DNA from: Sideroxydans sp.
GTDB taxonomy: Bacteria; Pseudomonadota; Gammaproteobacteria; Burkholderiales; Gallionellaceae
NCBI GenBank assembly: GCA_028707175.1
Contig: JAQTUV010000004.1
Location: 310,001 to 374,000, forward strand
Length of the DNA stretch: 64,000 nucleotides
Direction of reading: 5' to 3'
The translations under genes were made by a program, and so were the position numbers. Below the pieces are notes generated by a model. The model saw nothing but the letters and a program-made list of their open reading frames with translations. It was not told the origin of the DNA and made no database searches. Position 1 is the first letter of the stretch. Every line of letters starts with the position of its first letter. Shown in pieces: positions 1-8,622 of the stretch.

Positions 1-72
1 AGTGACAAAACGAAAGATTTGTATGGACTGTTTGATGACACGATCGCGCGCTTGCTTGCAGGAGTTAAATAG
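1..72 (+). CDS. 3' end of a truncated upstream gene, product unknown
   Basis: An open frame enters from the left edge and stops with TAG at 70-72, eight bases before the CobW-family start. Only about 23 codons are visible, ending in ...IARLLAGVK. That is too little to name a product. The tight spacing to a CobW GTPase and a ZnuB-like permease makes a metal ABC transporter subunit a reasonable guess, for instance the binding protein or ATPase, but this is inferred from neighbours only. Confidence 0.4.
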   Translation, partial: SDKTKDLYGLFDDTIARLLAGVK

Positions 73-80
73 TCGAAGTC

Positions 81-1097
81 ATGGATAAACGCATCCCCGT
101 CACCCTTCTCACCGGCTTTCTCGGCAGCGGAAAAACGACGCTGCTACAAAAGCTGTTACACCATGAAGGGATGAAAGACACCGCCGTCATCATTAACGAG
201 ATCGGGGTGGCGGGGCTGGATCACATCCTCGCGCGCAATGTTGAAGACAACTACGTAAAGGACAACACAGTCTTGCTGGGATCGGGCTGTTTGTGCTGTA
301 CCTTGCGTTCTGAGTTGGCAAGCACCATGCGTGATCTGTTCTTCAAACGCGAGCTGAATGCTGTGCCCCATTTCACACGCCTCGTGATTGAAACAACCGG
401 CCTGGCTGATCCTGCGCACATCCTCGCCAACCTACTAAACGAGGACATCATCATCGATCACTACCGTTTGGATGCGGTGATCGTGACTGTCGATAGCCAA
501 TATGGGATGGAGCAAATCCAGCGACACGCAGAAGCCAGAAAACAGGCTGCAATTGCAGATGTCTTGCTCACATCTAAAGTAGATCTGGCAAGCAACGCAC
601 AATTGGAGGCCCTATCTTCCGAACTAAAAAATATCAATCCCGGTGCGACACAGCACCACATCACGCACGGCGAAATCGAGCCGAAAGCAATAATTGACGT
701 TGGATTATTCAACTTCGCCAGCAAGCAAGCCCAGCCACTACGCTGGTTACGCGCCCCTACCTCATCTCCGACAAAATATGCCGCCTTAGCGCAACCAGTG
801 CATGACGATGCAGTGCGCAATTTCACCGTCACCCTGCCTGCCCCGCTTTCATTCTCGCAACTCGAACCCGCACTGATCAGTCTATGCCAGACTTATCACG
901 AGAGGTTGTTACGAATGAAAGGTATTTTGCATGTGAGCGACTATCCTGCCCCACTGGCGATCCACGCTGTGCAACACACCTTATATCCCTTCACACCACT
1001 CGTTGGATGGAGTGAAGAAAATCCTCAGTCGCGCCTCGTATTTATCGGCAAGGGCTTGGACGAAATGGCGATCAGAAAAAAATTGATGCAAATCTAA
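81..1097 (+). CDS. CobW/YjiA-family metal-binding GTPase
   Basis: A 338-residue cytoplasmic G3E-family GTPase of the COG0523 group, whose members are thought to deliver zinc or other metals to client proteins. The P-loop GFLGSGKTT lies at residues 12-20 and the family metal motif CLCC at about 71-74 (GSGCLCCTL). The GTPase core has ETTGLADP near 104 and a base-recognition segment TSKVDL near 163. The CobW C-terminal domain (about 240-338) ends in a GWSEENPQSRLVFIG-type sequence typical of the family. It is followed after 20 bases by a ZnuB-like permease, so it probably sits in a metal-uptake operon. COG0523 genes in such settings are often zinc-starvation induced, but I could not identify a Zur operator. 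Which metal it serves is inference. Confidence 0.88.
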   Translation: MDKRIPVTLLTGFLGSGKTTLLQKLLHHEGMKDTAVIINEIGVAGLDHILARNVEDNYVKDNTVLLGSGCLCCTLRSELASTMRDLFFKRELNAVPHFTRLVIETTGLADPAHILANLLNEDIIIDHYRLDAVIVTVDSQYGMEQIQRHAEARKQAAIADVLLTSKVDLASNAQLEALSSELKNINPGATQHHITHGEIEPKAIIDVGLFNFASKQAQPLRWLRAPTSSPTKYAALAQPVHDDAVRNFTVTLPAPLSFSQLEPALISLCQTYHERLLRMKGILHVSDYPAPLAIHAVQHTLYPFTPLVGWSEENPQSRLVFIGKGLDEMAIRKKLMQI

Positions 1098-1117
1098 AAT
1101 TGATTGGATAAGGCAAA

Positions 1118-1864
1118 ATGAACTCTCCCGAACTAAGCATCCTCATCCCGGCTTTCATCGCTGGGCTATTGGTACTTACCACCCATATCCCTTTCGGCAT
1201 GCGCGTTTTACAACGCGGTGTGATTTTTGCCGACCTTGCCATTGCCCAGATCGCGGGTCTAGGTGTCATCATCGCCGCCCTACTCGAACTTGATCACAAA
1301 CCATTATTGGTACAACTCATCGCAGCCAGCAGTGCGCTATGTGGCGCGGGCTTGTTGACATGGATTGAACGCAGCGTCCCCGAAGTAAAAGAAGCTTACA
1401 TCGGCCTCACTTTCGTACTTTCAGCCAGCTTAGGCATCCTGTTGATGAGTCACGACACCCATGCTGGGGAACACCTACAAGACTTATTAGTCGGGCAGAT
1501 TCTGTGGGTAAACACCACACAACTCATTGCGACAGCATTATTGAGTGGCTTACTACTCATCGCATGGCGTAGCTTGCGCAACAACAAAAGCCATTTTGCG
1601 TTCTATGCTGTATTCGCACTCGCCGTCACCGCCTCGGTACAACTCGTCGGCATCTATCTCGTATTTACCAGCCTCATCGTTCCCGCCTTGTCTACGTACA
1701 AACTGCAACAACATAGACTACTTTATGCCTTCGGTATCGGCATCGCTGGCTATACCATTGGCTTGCTACTTTCGGTATGGTTCGATCTACCCTCTGGGGT
1801 CACGATCGTGTGTGCAATGGCAGTGATTGGTTTGCTGACAGCGTTACTGAAGCGGGCAGATTAA
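1118..1864 (+). CDS. metal ABC transporter permease, ZnuB/MntB family
   Basis: A 248-residue, very hydrophobic inner-membrane protein with about seven or eight membrane segments, matching the ABC-3 permeases that import Zn2+ or Mn2+. Family-like features are the FGMRVLQRGVIFADLAIAQIAG segment near the N-terminus, where transporters of this family couple to the ATPase, and the later VFTSLIVPAL segment near 188. The start ATG lies 20 bases after the CobW-family gene, preceded by a GGATAAGG-like ribosome site. The ATPase and binding-protein genes are not complete in this window; they would be expected to the left. Zinc is the most likely substrate given the CobW neighbour, but manganese or iron cannot be excluded. 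Confidence 0.85.
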   Translation: MNSPELSILIPAFIAGLLVLTTHIPFGMRVLQRGVIFADLAIAQIAGLGVIIAALLELDHKPLLVQLIAASSALCGAGLLTWIERSVPEVKEAYIGLTFVLSASLGILLMSHDTHAGEHLQDLLVGQILWVNTTQLIATALLSGLLLIAWRSLRNNKSHFAFYAVFALAVTASVQLVGIYLVFTSLIVPALSTYKLQQHRLLYAFGIGIAGYTIGLLLSVWFDLPSGVTIVCAMAVIGLLTALLKRAD

Positions 1865-1905
1865 GCCGTTATAATCCGCGCACTTTTCAAAACGCCTACA
1901 CTCAC

Positions 1906-2715
1906 ATGACTGACAAATACGCCGTCATCGGCAACCCCATCAACCATAGCAAGTCGCCGCTCATCCATTCGATGTTCGCGCAGCAAACCAACCAAGACAT
2001 CAGCTACGAGGCCATCGAATCACCTCTCGATGGCTTCGCTGACACCATCGCGCGTTTACGCGCGGAGGGCTACAAAGGCTGCAACGTCACGGTGCCCTTC
2101 AAGTTCGAAGCCTTCAAATTGGCGACGCAACGTAGTGGTCGCGCCAACGATGCCAATGCAGTGAATACGCTCATCTTCGAAGGGAACGAGATTTTGGGCG
2201 ACAACACCGATGGCGCCGGCTTGCTGAAGGATATCGAGAAGAACCTGAAATTCGAACTCTATTTCAAAGATGCCCTCATCCTCGGTGCTGGCGGTGCAGC
2301 AGCAGGCGTATTGTCACCCTTGTTCAACGCGGGCGTCGGCATCATCATCGCCAACCGCACACTGGAAAAAGCACAAGCGCTGGTCGCCCCGCTTGAGGAA
2401 GTCGGTACGGTATTCGCCAAACGTTACGAAGACTTGGCAGGTCGCAGCTTCGACATCGTCATCAACGCCACGTCTACTGGTCTATCAGATGAGTTGCCAC
2501 CATTGCCGGACGGCCTATTCAAGCGTGATGCGCTCGCCTACGACATGGTGTATGGCAAAGAGACGCCCTTCTTGAAGTTCGCTCGTGCACAAGGCGCGAC
2601 GGTCATTGCTGACGGCCTAGGCATGTTGGTGGAACAAGCCGCCACCTCGTTCGCCCTATGGCGCAAGGTGCGCCCAGACACCCAGCCCGTACTGGCGGCA
2701 ATGCGTTCACTATGA
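1906..2715 (+). CDS. aroE: shikimate dehydrogenase (NADP+)
   Basis: Reduces 3-dehydroshikimate to shikimate with NADPH, the fourth step of the chorismate pathway. I chose the ATG at 1906, giving 269 residues and the standard N-terminus MTDKYAVIGNPINHSKSP; the frame is open further upstream but that part is not family-like. Visible motifs are the substrate-binding NHSKSPLIH, NVTVPFK with the catalytic lysine, DNTDGAG, the nucleotide-binding GAGGAAAGV, NRT after the beta-2 strand as in NADP-specific members, and NATSTGL. Its stop overlaps the mtgA start (ATGA), an arrangement commonly seen in betaproteobacteria and implying translational coupling. Confidence 0.95.
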   Translation: MTDKYAVIGNPINHSKSPLIHSMFAQQTNQDISYEAIESPLDGFADTIARLRAEGYKGCNVTVPFKFEAFKLATQRSGRANDANAVNTLIFEGNEILGDNTDGAGLLKDIEKNLKFELYFKDALILGAGGAAAGVLSPLFNAGVGIIIANRTLEKAQALVAPLEEVGTVFAKRYEDLAGRSFDIVINATSTGLSDELPPLPDGLFKRDALAYDMVYGKETPFLKFARAQGATVIADGLGMLVEQAATSFALWRKVRPDTQPVLAAMRSL

Positions 2716-3407
2716 AGATGCCGCGCAGCTTATTCTGGCGCATCGTACTCGCCTTCTTCGCCTTGATTGTGTTGTATCAATTGTGGCTGTTCGCTCATAT
2801 CGTGTGGTGGATCAAATTCAATCCCGCCACGAGTGCTTTCATGGAAGATCGCTTGGAAGTGATGCAGGACAAAAATCCTGATGCCGAACTGAAGCACAAG
2901 TGGGTAGATTACGAAAAAATTTCCAAGAACTTGAAGCGTGCGCTGATCGCCTCAGAAGATGCGAAGTTCGTCGACCACGAAGGCTTTGATTGGGAAGGCA
3001 TCCAAAAAGCCTACGAAAAGAATTTGAAGAAGGGCAAGATCGTGGCGGGCGGCTCCACCATCAGCCAACAATTAGCCAAGAATCTTTTCCTCTCCACTAA
3101 ACGTACTCCCTGGCGTAAAGGCGAAGAAGTCATCATTACACTCATGCTGGAAGCCGTAATGGACAAGCAGCGCATCTTTGAGATTTACTTGAATGTGATC
3201 GAATGGGGCAATGGTGTATTCGGTGCCGAAGCCGCGGCGCGTCACTATTACGGCATCAGCGCCGCTCAGCTTTCAGCAGAACAAGCCGCTCGCCTCGCCG
3301 CGATGGTGCCCAACCCCCGCTACTACGACACCCATCGTGAAGCACGCGGCATGTTGCGCAAGACCTCCATCATCTTAAGTCGCATGCCGGGCACGGATAT
3401 CCCTTGA
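2712..3407 (+). CDS. mtgA: monofunctional biosynthetic peptidoglycan transglycosylase
   Basis: Polymerises lipid II into glycan strands at the inner membrane. The start at 2712 gives 231 residues, the usual MtgA length, and overlaps the aroE stop by four bases. One N-terminal membrane anchor (residues about 8-28) precedes a GT51 domain with the catalytic segment ASEDAKFVDHEGFDW, the second conserved block GGSTISQQLAKNLFL, and the EIYLNVIEWGNGVFGAEAAA block. There is no transpeptidase domain, separating it from class A PBPs. Confidence 0.95.
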   Translation: MKMPRSLFWRIVLAFFALIVLYQLWLFAHIVWWIKFNPATSAFMEDRLEVMQDKNPDAELKHKWVDYEKISKNLKRALIASEDAKFVDHEGFDWEGIQKAYEKNLKKGKIVAGGSTISQQLAKNLFLSTKRTPWRKGEEVIITLMLEAVMDKQRIFEIYLNVIEWGNGVFGAEAAARHYYGISAAQLSAEQAARLAAMVPNPRYYDTHREARGMLRKTSIILSRMPGTDIP

Positions 3408-3566
3408 GCGCCACCTTGAAGAGGGGGGTAATTAGGGACTACTGAGATCGCCCCATCCAATCTCAATTCAAAATATCCACCCCGCGCTCCTCTGCCATAT
3501 GCCGAATTATTCGAACGGTTTTTGTACAAGTTAATTACAATGGCGCGCAATTAAATGAGGTGAACG

Positions 3567-5024
3567 ATGACCGCCACACCCACAGATCCCCATTACACCG
3601 AAAACGTCCAAGATCACCTCATTCAAGTTCAGCGCTTGCTGGATAAACACGCCTTAGTAGAAACCGTCGCTCACAACCAGTCTTTACCTCGCGATGAGCG
3701 GCATGAGCTGCTAGACAAGATGCTGCACAAGCGACATCTGGCCGAATTACGTGAGCGCTTGGCCGACCTTCACCCTGCTGATATCGCTTACATCCTCGAA
3801 GCGCTACCCATCGAGCAACGCCTGTTAGTTTGGGAACTCGTCAAAGCTGATCGTGACGGTGAAATTCTGATTGAAGTATCAGATGCGGTACGCGAATCAC
3901 TCATTGCCACAATGAGCCGCGAAGAACTGCGAGAAGCTGCCGAACAACTGGATACCGACGAGATCGCCGACCTCGCGCCCGACCTTCCACAGAATGTGAT
4001 GCGAGATGTTTTCAAATCACTCTCCATCGAAGAGCGAGAGCAGTTACGTGCGGCCATGTCCTACTCAGAAGATTCTGTTGGCGCATTGATGGACTTCAGC
4101 ATGGTGCATGTGCGTGAAGATGTCACACTCGAAGTGGTTTCACGCTATCTCCGTCGCTTTGATGAGTTACCCGATCACACCGACCAAGTTTTCGTCGTTG
4201 ATCGCGACGACAAATTCAAAGGTGTTTTACCGATCAATCTCATCGTGGTTAACGAACCCGAAATGGTTGTCGGCGACCTCATGATCACCGACACCATTCA
4301 GCTACATCCTGATGAGAAAGCAGACCAAGCGGCACAGTCTTTCGAGCGCTACGATTTGGTCTCTGCCCCCGTTATCGACGAAGACAATAAATTGATTGGG
4401 CGCGTCACGGTCAACGTTGTACTCGACTTCATCCGTTCCGAATCTGAAACAGATTTATTGAATCAGGCAGGTCTACGCGAAGAAGAGGATATTTTTGCAT
4501 CCGTGTGGAAATCAGCCCAGAACCGATGGGCGTGGTTGGCATTGAATCTCTGTACCGCATTCTTTGCATCTCGTGTCATCGGCGAATTTGAAAATACCAT
4601 CGTACAGTTCGTTGCCCTTGCTACCCTGATGCCTATCGTGGCAGGGATTGCTGGCAACTCAGCCAATCAAACAACAACCATCATCATCCGTTCTCTTGCC
4701 TTGGGACAAATCACTCAAGGCAACGCAAGCCGTTTAATGGTCAAAGAACTCGCTATCAGCGGATTTAATGGATTGGTTTGGGGGGGGATCGCTGGATTAT
4801 TCGCCTACTTCTTGTACCACAGCGTCCCGCTTGGCTTGGTCATGATGAGCGCAATGATGCTCAATTTGATATTGGGGGCTTTGGTTGGAATTGGCATTCC
4901 ACTGGCGATGCAGAAACTCGGGCGCGATCCAGCTATCGGAGCCAGTGTGATGCTCACCGCCATCACTGACAGCGGGGGGTTCTTCATCTTCCTAGGATTG
5001 GCCACCATATTTCTTATCTCGTGA
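3567..5024 (+). CDS. mgtE: magnesium transporter MgtE
   Basis: A 485-residue Mg2+ channel/transporter of the inner membrane. The order is an N-terminal helical MgtE-N domain (about 20-150), two CBS domains (about 155-285, including LMDFSMVHVREDVTL and DLMITDTIQLHPDEK) and a five-helix pore domain (about 310-485) with the family signatures MPIVAGIAGNSANQTTT and DPAIGASVMLTAITDSGGFFIF. In known MgtE proteins the N and CBS domains sense cytosolic Mg2+ and gate the pore. The gene stands alone after a 159-base gap that holds no obvious gene and ends ahead of a strong intrinsic terminator. Confidence 0.95.
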   Translation: MTATPTDPHYTENVQDHLIQVQRLLDKHALVETVAHNQSLPRDERHELLDKMLHKRHLAELRERLADLHPADIAYILEALPIEQRLLVWELVKADRDGEILIEVSDAVRESLIATMSREELREAAEQLDTDEIADLAPDLPQNVMRDVFKSLSIEEREQLRAAMSYSEDSVGALMDFSMVHVREDVTLEVVSRYLRRFDELPDHTDQVFVVDRDDKFKGVLPINLIVVNEPEMVVGDLMITDTIQLHPDEKADQAAQSFERYDLVSAPVIDEDNKLIGRVTVNVVLDFIRSESETDLLNQAGLREEEDIFASVWKSAQNRWAWLALNLCTAFFASRVIGEFENTIVQFVALATLMPIVAGIAGNSANQTTTIIIRSLALGQITQGNASRLMVKELAISGFNGLVWGGIAGLFAYFLYHSVPLGLVMMSAMMLNLILGALVGIGIPLAMQKLGRDPAIGASVMLTAITDSGGFFIFLGLATIFLIS

Positions 5025-5064
5025 TGCGCACATAATCCCGACCAAGGACAAAAAATAGACAACA

Positions 5065-5088
5065 AAAAACCCGCTTCTGCGGGTTTTT
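5065..5088 (+). terminator. intrinsic terminator after mgtE
   Basis: A perfect 10-bp stem (AAAAACCCGC / GCGGGTTTTT) with a TTCT loop, where the A and T runs make it usable from both sides. It closes mgtE on the plus strand and could also stop transcription of the minus-strand histone-like gene. Confidence 0.85.
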
Positions 5089-5172
5089 CTTTGCTCAACA
5101 GATCATCTGATTAAAGCAAAGTACGTAGAAAGGGCGAAACGCAGACTCGGCGCCCGCCCCAATCTACAAAGC

Positions 5173-5686
5173 TTAGGCGCCGAGGATACCCTTACCTGCA
5201 ACTTTTTTCGCTGCTGGCTTTTTCGCTGCCGGTTTTTTGGCGGCTACTTTTTTAACTGCGGGCTTCTTCGCTGCTACAGCTTTTTTCGCTACTGGCTTCT
5301 TAGCTGCAACTGCTTTCTTAACTACTGGCTTTTTCGCTGCTACAGCTTTTTTCGCTACTGGTTTCTTAGCTGCAACTGCTTTCTTAACTGCTGGCTTTTT
5401 CGCTGCTACAGCTTTTTTCGCTACTGGCTTCTTAGCTGCAACTGCTTTCTTAACTGCTGGCTTTTTCGCTGCTACAGCTTTTTTCGCTACTGGCTTCTTA
5501 GCTGCAACTGCTTTCTTAACTGCTGGCTTTTTTCGCTACTGGCTTCTTAGCTGCAACTGCTTTCTTAACTGCTGGCTTTTTCGCTGCTACAGCTTTTTTC
5601 GCTACTGGCTTTTTTGCTGCTACAGCTTTCTTCGCCGCCGGCTTTTTGGTTGTGGTGCTTTTTGCTTTGGTATCTGCAGTTGCCAT
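5173..5686 (-). pseudogene. histone H1-like Ala/Lys/Pro repeat protein, frame disrupted
   Basis: Reading from the ATG at 5686, the product starts MATADTKAKSTTTKKPAAKK and continues in repeats of the type AVAAKKPVAKK, like the C-terminal tails of bacterial H1-like nucleoid proteins (AlgP and Bordetella BpH1 families) that bind DNA nonspecifically. The frame stops at 5516-5518 after 56 residues. The same repeat continues in the neighbouring frame from about 5526 to a TAA at 5173-5175, ending KVAGKGILGA. The break lies where one 42-base repeat is 17 bases shorter than its sisters, leaving six T at 5528-5533; with five T the whole gene would be one 170-residue frame. It is either a homopolymer or assembly error in a repeat, or a real slippage mutation. 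The plus-strand open frame here is an antisense shadow. Confidence 0.75.
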
Positions 5687-5859
5687 ATTTATTCCTTCTT
5701 AAAGTTTGATGGACTAACTAGGTACTTCTTTTCACGTGCAATCACTGCACTTCCGATGCGCCTTTAACCAACCAAACACTCCCAAATCGCACGGTGGCTG
5801 CATTCTATGCGCGAATATTTTTTTTACGCAATAGATTTATGCAATTAAGTGCGAAAAAA

Positions 5860-7107
5860 TCACGCAATGATTTTCTCTGCTGCAAACAACTGACTCACTA
5901 GCTCTCGCTCACGAATCACATGAATCGCTACGCCATCCACCATGATTTCTGCAGCACGAGGACGCGTGTTGTAGTTAGAACTCATGCTCATTCCGTAAGC
6001 ACCTGCGGACATTACACCTAGCGTATCGCCTTGTGTCACGGCCAGCTCACGGCCACGACCAATAAAATCACCTGTCTCACAAATAGGGCCGACGATGTCG
6101 TAATGCTGAGCAGCTTCATCACGTTCTCTCAACGGCAAAATTGCGTGATAGGCATCGTAAAGTGCGGGGCGCATCAAATCATTCATCGCCGCATCCACAA
6201 TGGCAAAGTTTTTTTCTTCGCCATGTTTGATGTATTCAATACGCGTCAACAAAACGCCCGCATTGCCAACCAACACTCGGCCAGGCTCAACAATCAATTT
6301 ATGCGGACGTCCCTCCAAAGCATTCAACAGTGATTGAGCATAATCGGCAATCGCAGGAGGTGTCTCATCGTCATAACGAATTCCCAAACCGCCCCCGAGA
6401 TCAAGGTGCTCCAAAACAATCCCTGCCGCTTCCAATTGATCCACTAATGCCAGCACCTTTTCTGCTGCCGCGATGAATGGGCTGGTTTCTGTAAGTTGCG
6501 AGCCGATATGACAATCCATGCCGGTGATACGAATGTGTGGCATAGCAGCGGCTTTTCGATAGATAGAAAGAGCCTCTGTGTAAGCCACGCCAAATTTATT
6601 TTGTTTGAGTCCGGTTGAGATGTACGGGTGCGTCTTCGCATCAACATCTGGATTCACGCGCAAACTAATGGGAGCGACTTTCCCCATGCTTGCCGCGACT
6701 GAATTCAAACGATCCAATTCGGGGGCAGATTCCACATTGAAACAAAGAATCCCCGCCTCAAGTGCCATCCTCATTTCTTCTTCTGTCTTGCCTACCCCAG
6801 AGAACACCACCTTGTTGGCTTGTCCTCCTGCCGCCAGCACGCGTTGCAATTCGCCCCCCGATACGATATCGAAGCCTGCGCCCAATCTGGCAAACACATT
6901 CAATATCGCCAAGTTTGAGTTCGCCTTAACCGCATAACAAATGAGGTGTTCACGACCTTTCAGTGCATCGGCAAACTGACGATAGCCATCAGTCAATGCG
7001 GCACGTGAATAGACATAACAAGGAGTGCCATAGCGTTGCGCAATCGACTCTAAGGGAACGCTTTCAACATAAAGTTGTGCTTGCTGATATTTAAAGTATT
7101 CGGTCAT
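5860..7107 (-). CDS. lysA: diaminopimelate decarboxylase
   Basis: A 415-residue PLP enzyme converting meso-diaminopimelate to L-lysine, the last lysine step. It is a fold-III decarboxylase: the Schiff-base lysine lies in CYAVKANSN near residue 60, followed by the glycine-rich phosphate-binding HLDLGGGLGIRY and EPGRVLVGNAG. The active-site cysteine motif GPICETGDF is near 340. The start at 7107 lies two bases beyond the lptM stop, and lptM-lysA with cyaY divergent is the standard betaproteobacterial order. Confidence 0.96.
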   Translation of the reverse strand: MTEYFKYQQAQLYVESVPLESIAQRYGTPCYVYSRAALTDGYRQFADALKGREHLICYAVKANSNLAILNVFARLGAGFDIVSGGELQRVLAAGGQANKVVFSGVGKTEEEMRMALEAGILCFNVESAPELDRLNSVAASMGKVAPISLRVNPDVDAKTHPYISTGLKQNKFGVAYTEALSIYRKAAAMPHIRITGMDCHIGSQLTETSPFIAAAEKVLALVDQLEAAGIVLEHLDLGGGLGIRYDDETPPAIADYAQSLLNALEGRPHKLIVEPGRVLVGNAGVLLTRIEYIKHGEEKNFAIVDAAMNDLMRPALYDAYHAILPLRERDEAAQHYDIVGPICETGDFIGRGRELAVTQGDTLGVMSAGAYGMSMSSNYNTRPRAAEIMVDGVAIHVIRERELVSQLFAAEKIIA

Positions 7108-7109
7108 GG

Positions 7110-7241
7110 TTAAGTGTGTAGCGTAATTTGAAGTGAGGATTGAGATTTAGTGTCGGCATGCTTAGGCAAAAATAAAGGGCCTTTGCGTCCGCAACCTTGC
7201 AGGATGAGTGCCAACAACAACATAATGACTAGGGTACGCAT
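7110..7241 (-). CDS. lptM: LPS translocon maturation chaperone LptM (YifL-type small lipoprotein)
   Basis: A 43-residue lipoprotein. The ATG at 7241 gives MRTLVIMLLLALILQGCGRKGPLFLP, a signal peptide with lipobox LQGC and then the family hallmark CGxKGPL(F/Y)LP. Longer upstream readings add an unlikely 43-residue leader. In Enterobacteria LptM (formerly YifL) assists oxidative maturation of the LptD/E translocon. It is divergent from the frataxin-like gene, with only 39 bases between starts, and probably co-transcribed with lysA. Confidence 0.88.
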   Translation of the reverse strand: MRTLVIMLLLALILQGCGRKGPLFLPKHADTKSQSSLQITLHT

Positions 7242-7280
7242 GACAGCATGCTTTCTCCAAATAAAAACGCCTGCGATTAT

Positions 7281-8609
7281 ATGACGGAAAACACACACAA
7301 CGAATTGGCCGGCAACTTGTTTGCACGCATTCAGCACATCGTAAACAAACGAGGTGTGGATATTCAGCAAAATTTAAAGGGACATGCACTCCACCTCGTT
7401 TTCGCGGATGGACAGCGTATTCTCATCAATGTCGATCCGAGTAATAACAATGTGTGGCTCGCCACACGCAACGGCGGAATAGAGTTTTTTCTGCAGGGCG
7501 GAGAATGGCGTACAACAGATAAGACCGAACTGTTGGCACACTTAGAAAACACCATCGAACTCACTATTCATAGCCACCCTCTCAACACACGTACGCCAGA
7601 CCAAGTCATCAAACCAGTCGTAGCGCAGGCGCACATCGAGACTGCGCCCACGCCAACGTCACATTGGCTACGGAATTCATTGGTTGTTGTGTTGGCGGGA
7701 CTGATTGGATTTTGGGGCGCGCTGAGGCTACTACAGCCTCAAGATAGACAATCCATTCAAACGCAATCGCAAGTACCCTCACAGACACTATCGCAATCCC
7801 AAACCAACACGCCCAGCCAGTGCGAAAGTGCCTTCCCTGAAAATGGCAAAATTAGCCTTTTCCCTGATTCATCATTGCATACCGACATAGCTGGTGATCC
7901 TGAAATTACCCTCAATAATAATCATGCACACCCGCTACTTTTGATTATCGCCACACCCAACACACTCAAGCCACTTGCCTCTGTGATGCTTCATGCCCGT
8001 CAGAGCTCACACTTACATCTACCCATTGGGCAATACGATATTTTGTTTTCCAGCGGAACAACATGGTGCAATGCATACGATGGATTTGCAGGTGGCAATA
8101 TGCTCAAGTTCAACCAAGCGATCATCGTACAAGCTGGTAAGCCCATGCAATTGGCTATGCAATCTTCGGGAGCGAGTACGTATGACTTTCAACTGTTCGT
8201 CAAAACGATCGAACCGCAAGAGGCTACTCCACCACCGCCCACGTTCACTGGCGACGGTAGTATGGAAGTTCAACGTCATGCGAATGGACACTTCTACCTA
8301 CCGGGTACGATTGCCAATGCACCCGTTACGTTCATGGTAGATACGGGTGCGTCGATCACTACCGTCTCTAGCGACATTGCCAGACAAGCTGGGGTTCACA
8401 ATTGCAAAGAGGTGCAATTCCAAACGGCGAATGGAACTGCCATCGGATGTGTCGCTCTCGTGCCCAAAATGACCATCGGTAATTTCTCACTTGAAAACAT
8501 CACCATCGCGGTATTGCCCAATTTAGAAACCAATCTGTTGGGAGCCAATGTATTACGCAACTTTCAAGTCAGTCAAAGCGATAGCATGATGTTGCTAGGA
8601 CGCAAATAA
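7281..8609 (+). CDS. frataxin-like domain fused to a membrane-anchored retropepsin-like aspartic protease
   Basis: A 442-residue protein from the ATG at 7281 (an alternative ATG lies at 7248). Residues about 8-95 align by eye with the CyaY encoded next door: LAGNLFARIQ at the start, then NNVWLATRNGGIEFFLQGGEW matching EIWLAAKSGGFHYAIQAGRW. A linker leads to one membrane helix (about 130-152). Next comes a Ser/Gln/Thr-rich stretch (about 155-180), an unassigned beta-rich region (about 181-330) and a C-terminal clan AA protease domain (about 335-442) with the catalytic motif MVDTGAS (Asp354) and the later LLGANVLRNF block. All four cysteines (181, 263, 375, 390) lie after the helix, consistent with a cytoplasmic frataxin domain and a periplasmic, disulfide-containing protease. 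It heads a run with cyaY and a BCS1-like ATPase. The fusion is seen in the sequence; the function is unknown. Confidence 0.85.
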   Translation: MTENTHNELAGNLFARIQHIVNKRGVDIQQNLKGHALHLVFADGQRILINVDPSNNNVWLATRNGGIEFFLQGGEWRTTDKTELLAHLENTIELTIHSHPLNTRTPDQVIKPVVAQAHIETAPTPTSHWLRNSLVVVLAGLIGFWGALRLLQPQDRQSIQTQSQVPSQTLSQSQTNTPSQCESAFPENGKISLFPDSSLHTDIAGDPEITLNNNHAHPLLLIIATPNTLKPLASVMLHARQSSHLHLPIGQYDILFSSGTTWCNAYDGFAGGNMLKFNQAIIVQAGKPMQLAMQSSGASTYDFQLFVKTIEPQEATPPPPTFTGDGSMEVQRHANGHFYLPGTIANAPVTFMVDTGASITTVSSDIARQAGVHNCKEVQFQTANGTAIGCVALVPKMTIGNFSLENITIAVLPNLETNLLGANVLRNFQVSQSDSMMLLGRK

Positions 8610-8622
8610 CCACGGACATACC

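Noticed and set aside
5200-5640. 42-base tandem repeats as a CRISPR or VNTR element
   Set aside because: The repeats encode in-frame AAKKP units of an H1-like protein and have no spacers.
5237-5767. Plus-strand open frame rich in Phe, Ala and Thr
   Set aside because: It is the antisense of the Ala/Lys/Pro repeat gene on the minus strand, whose start, composition and C-terminus make biological sense.
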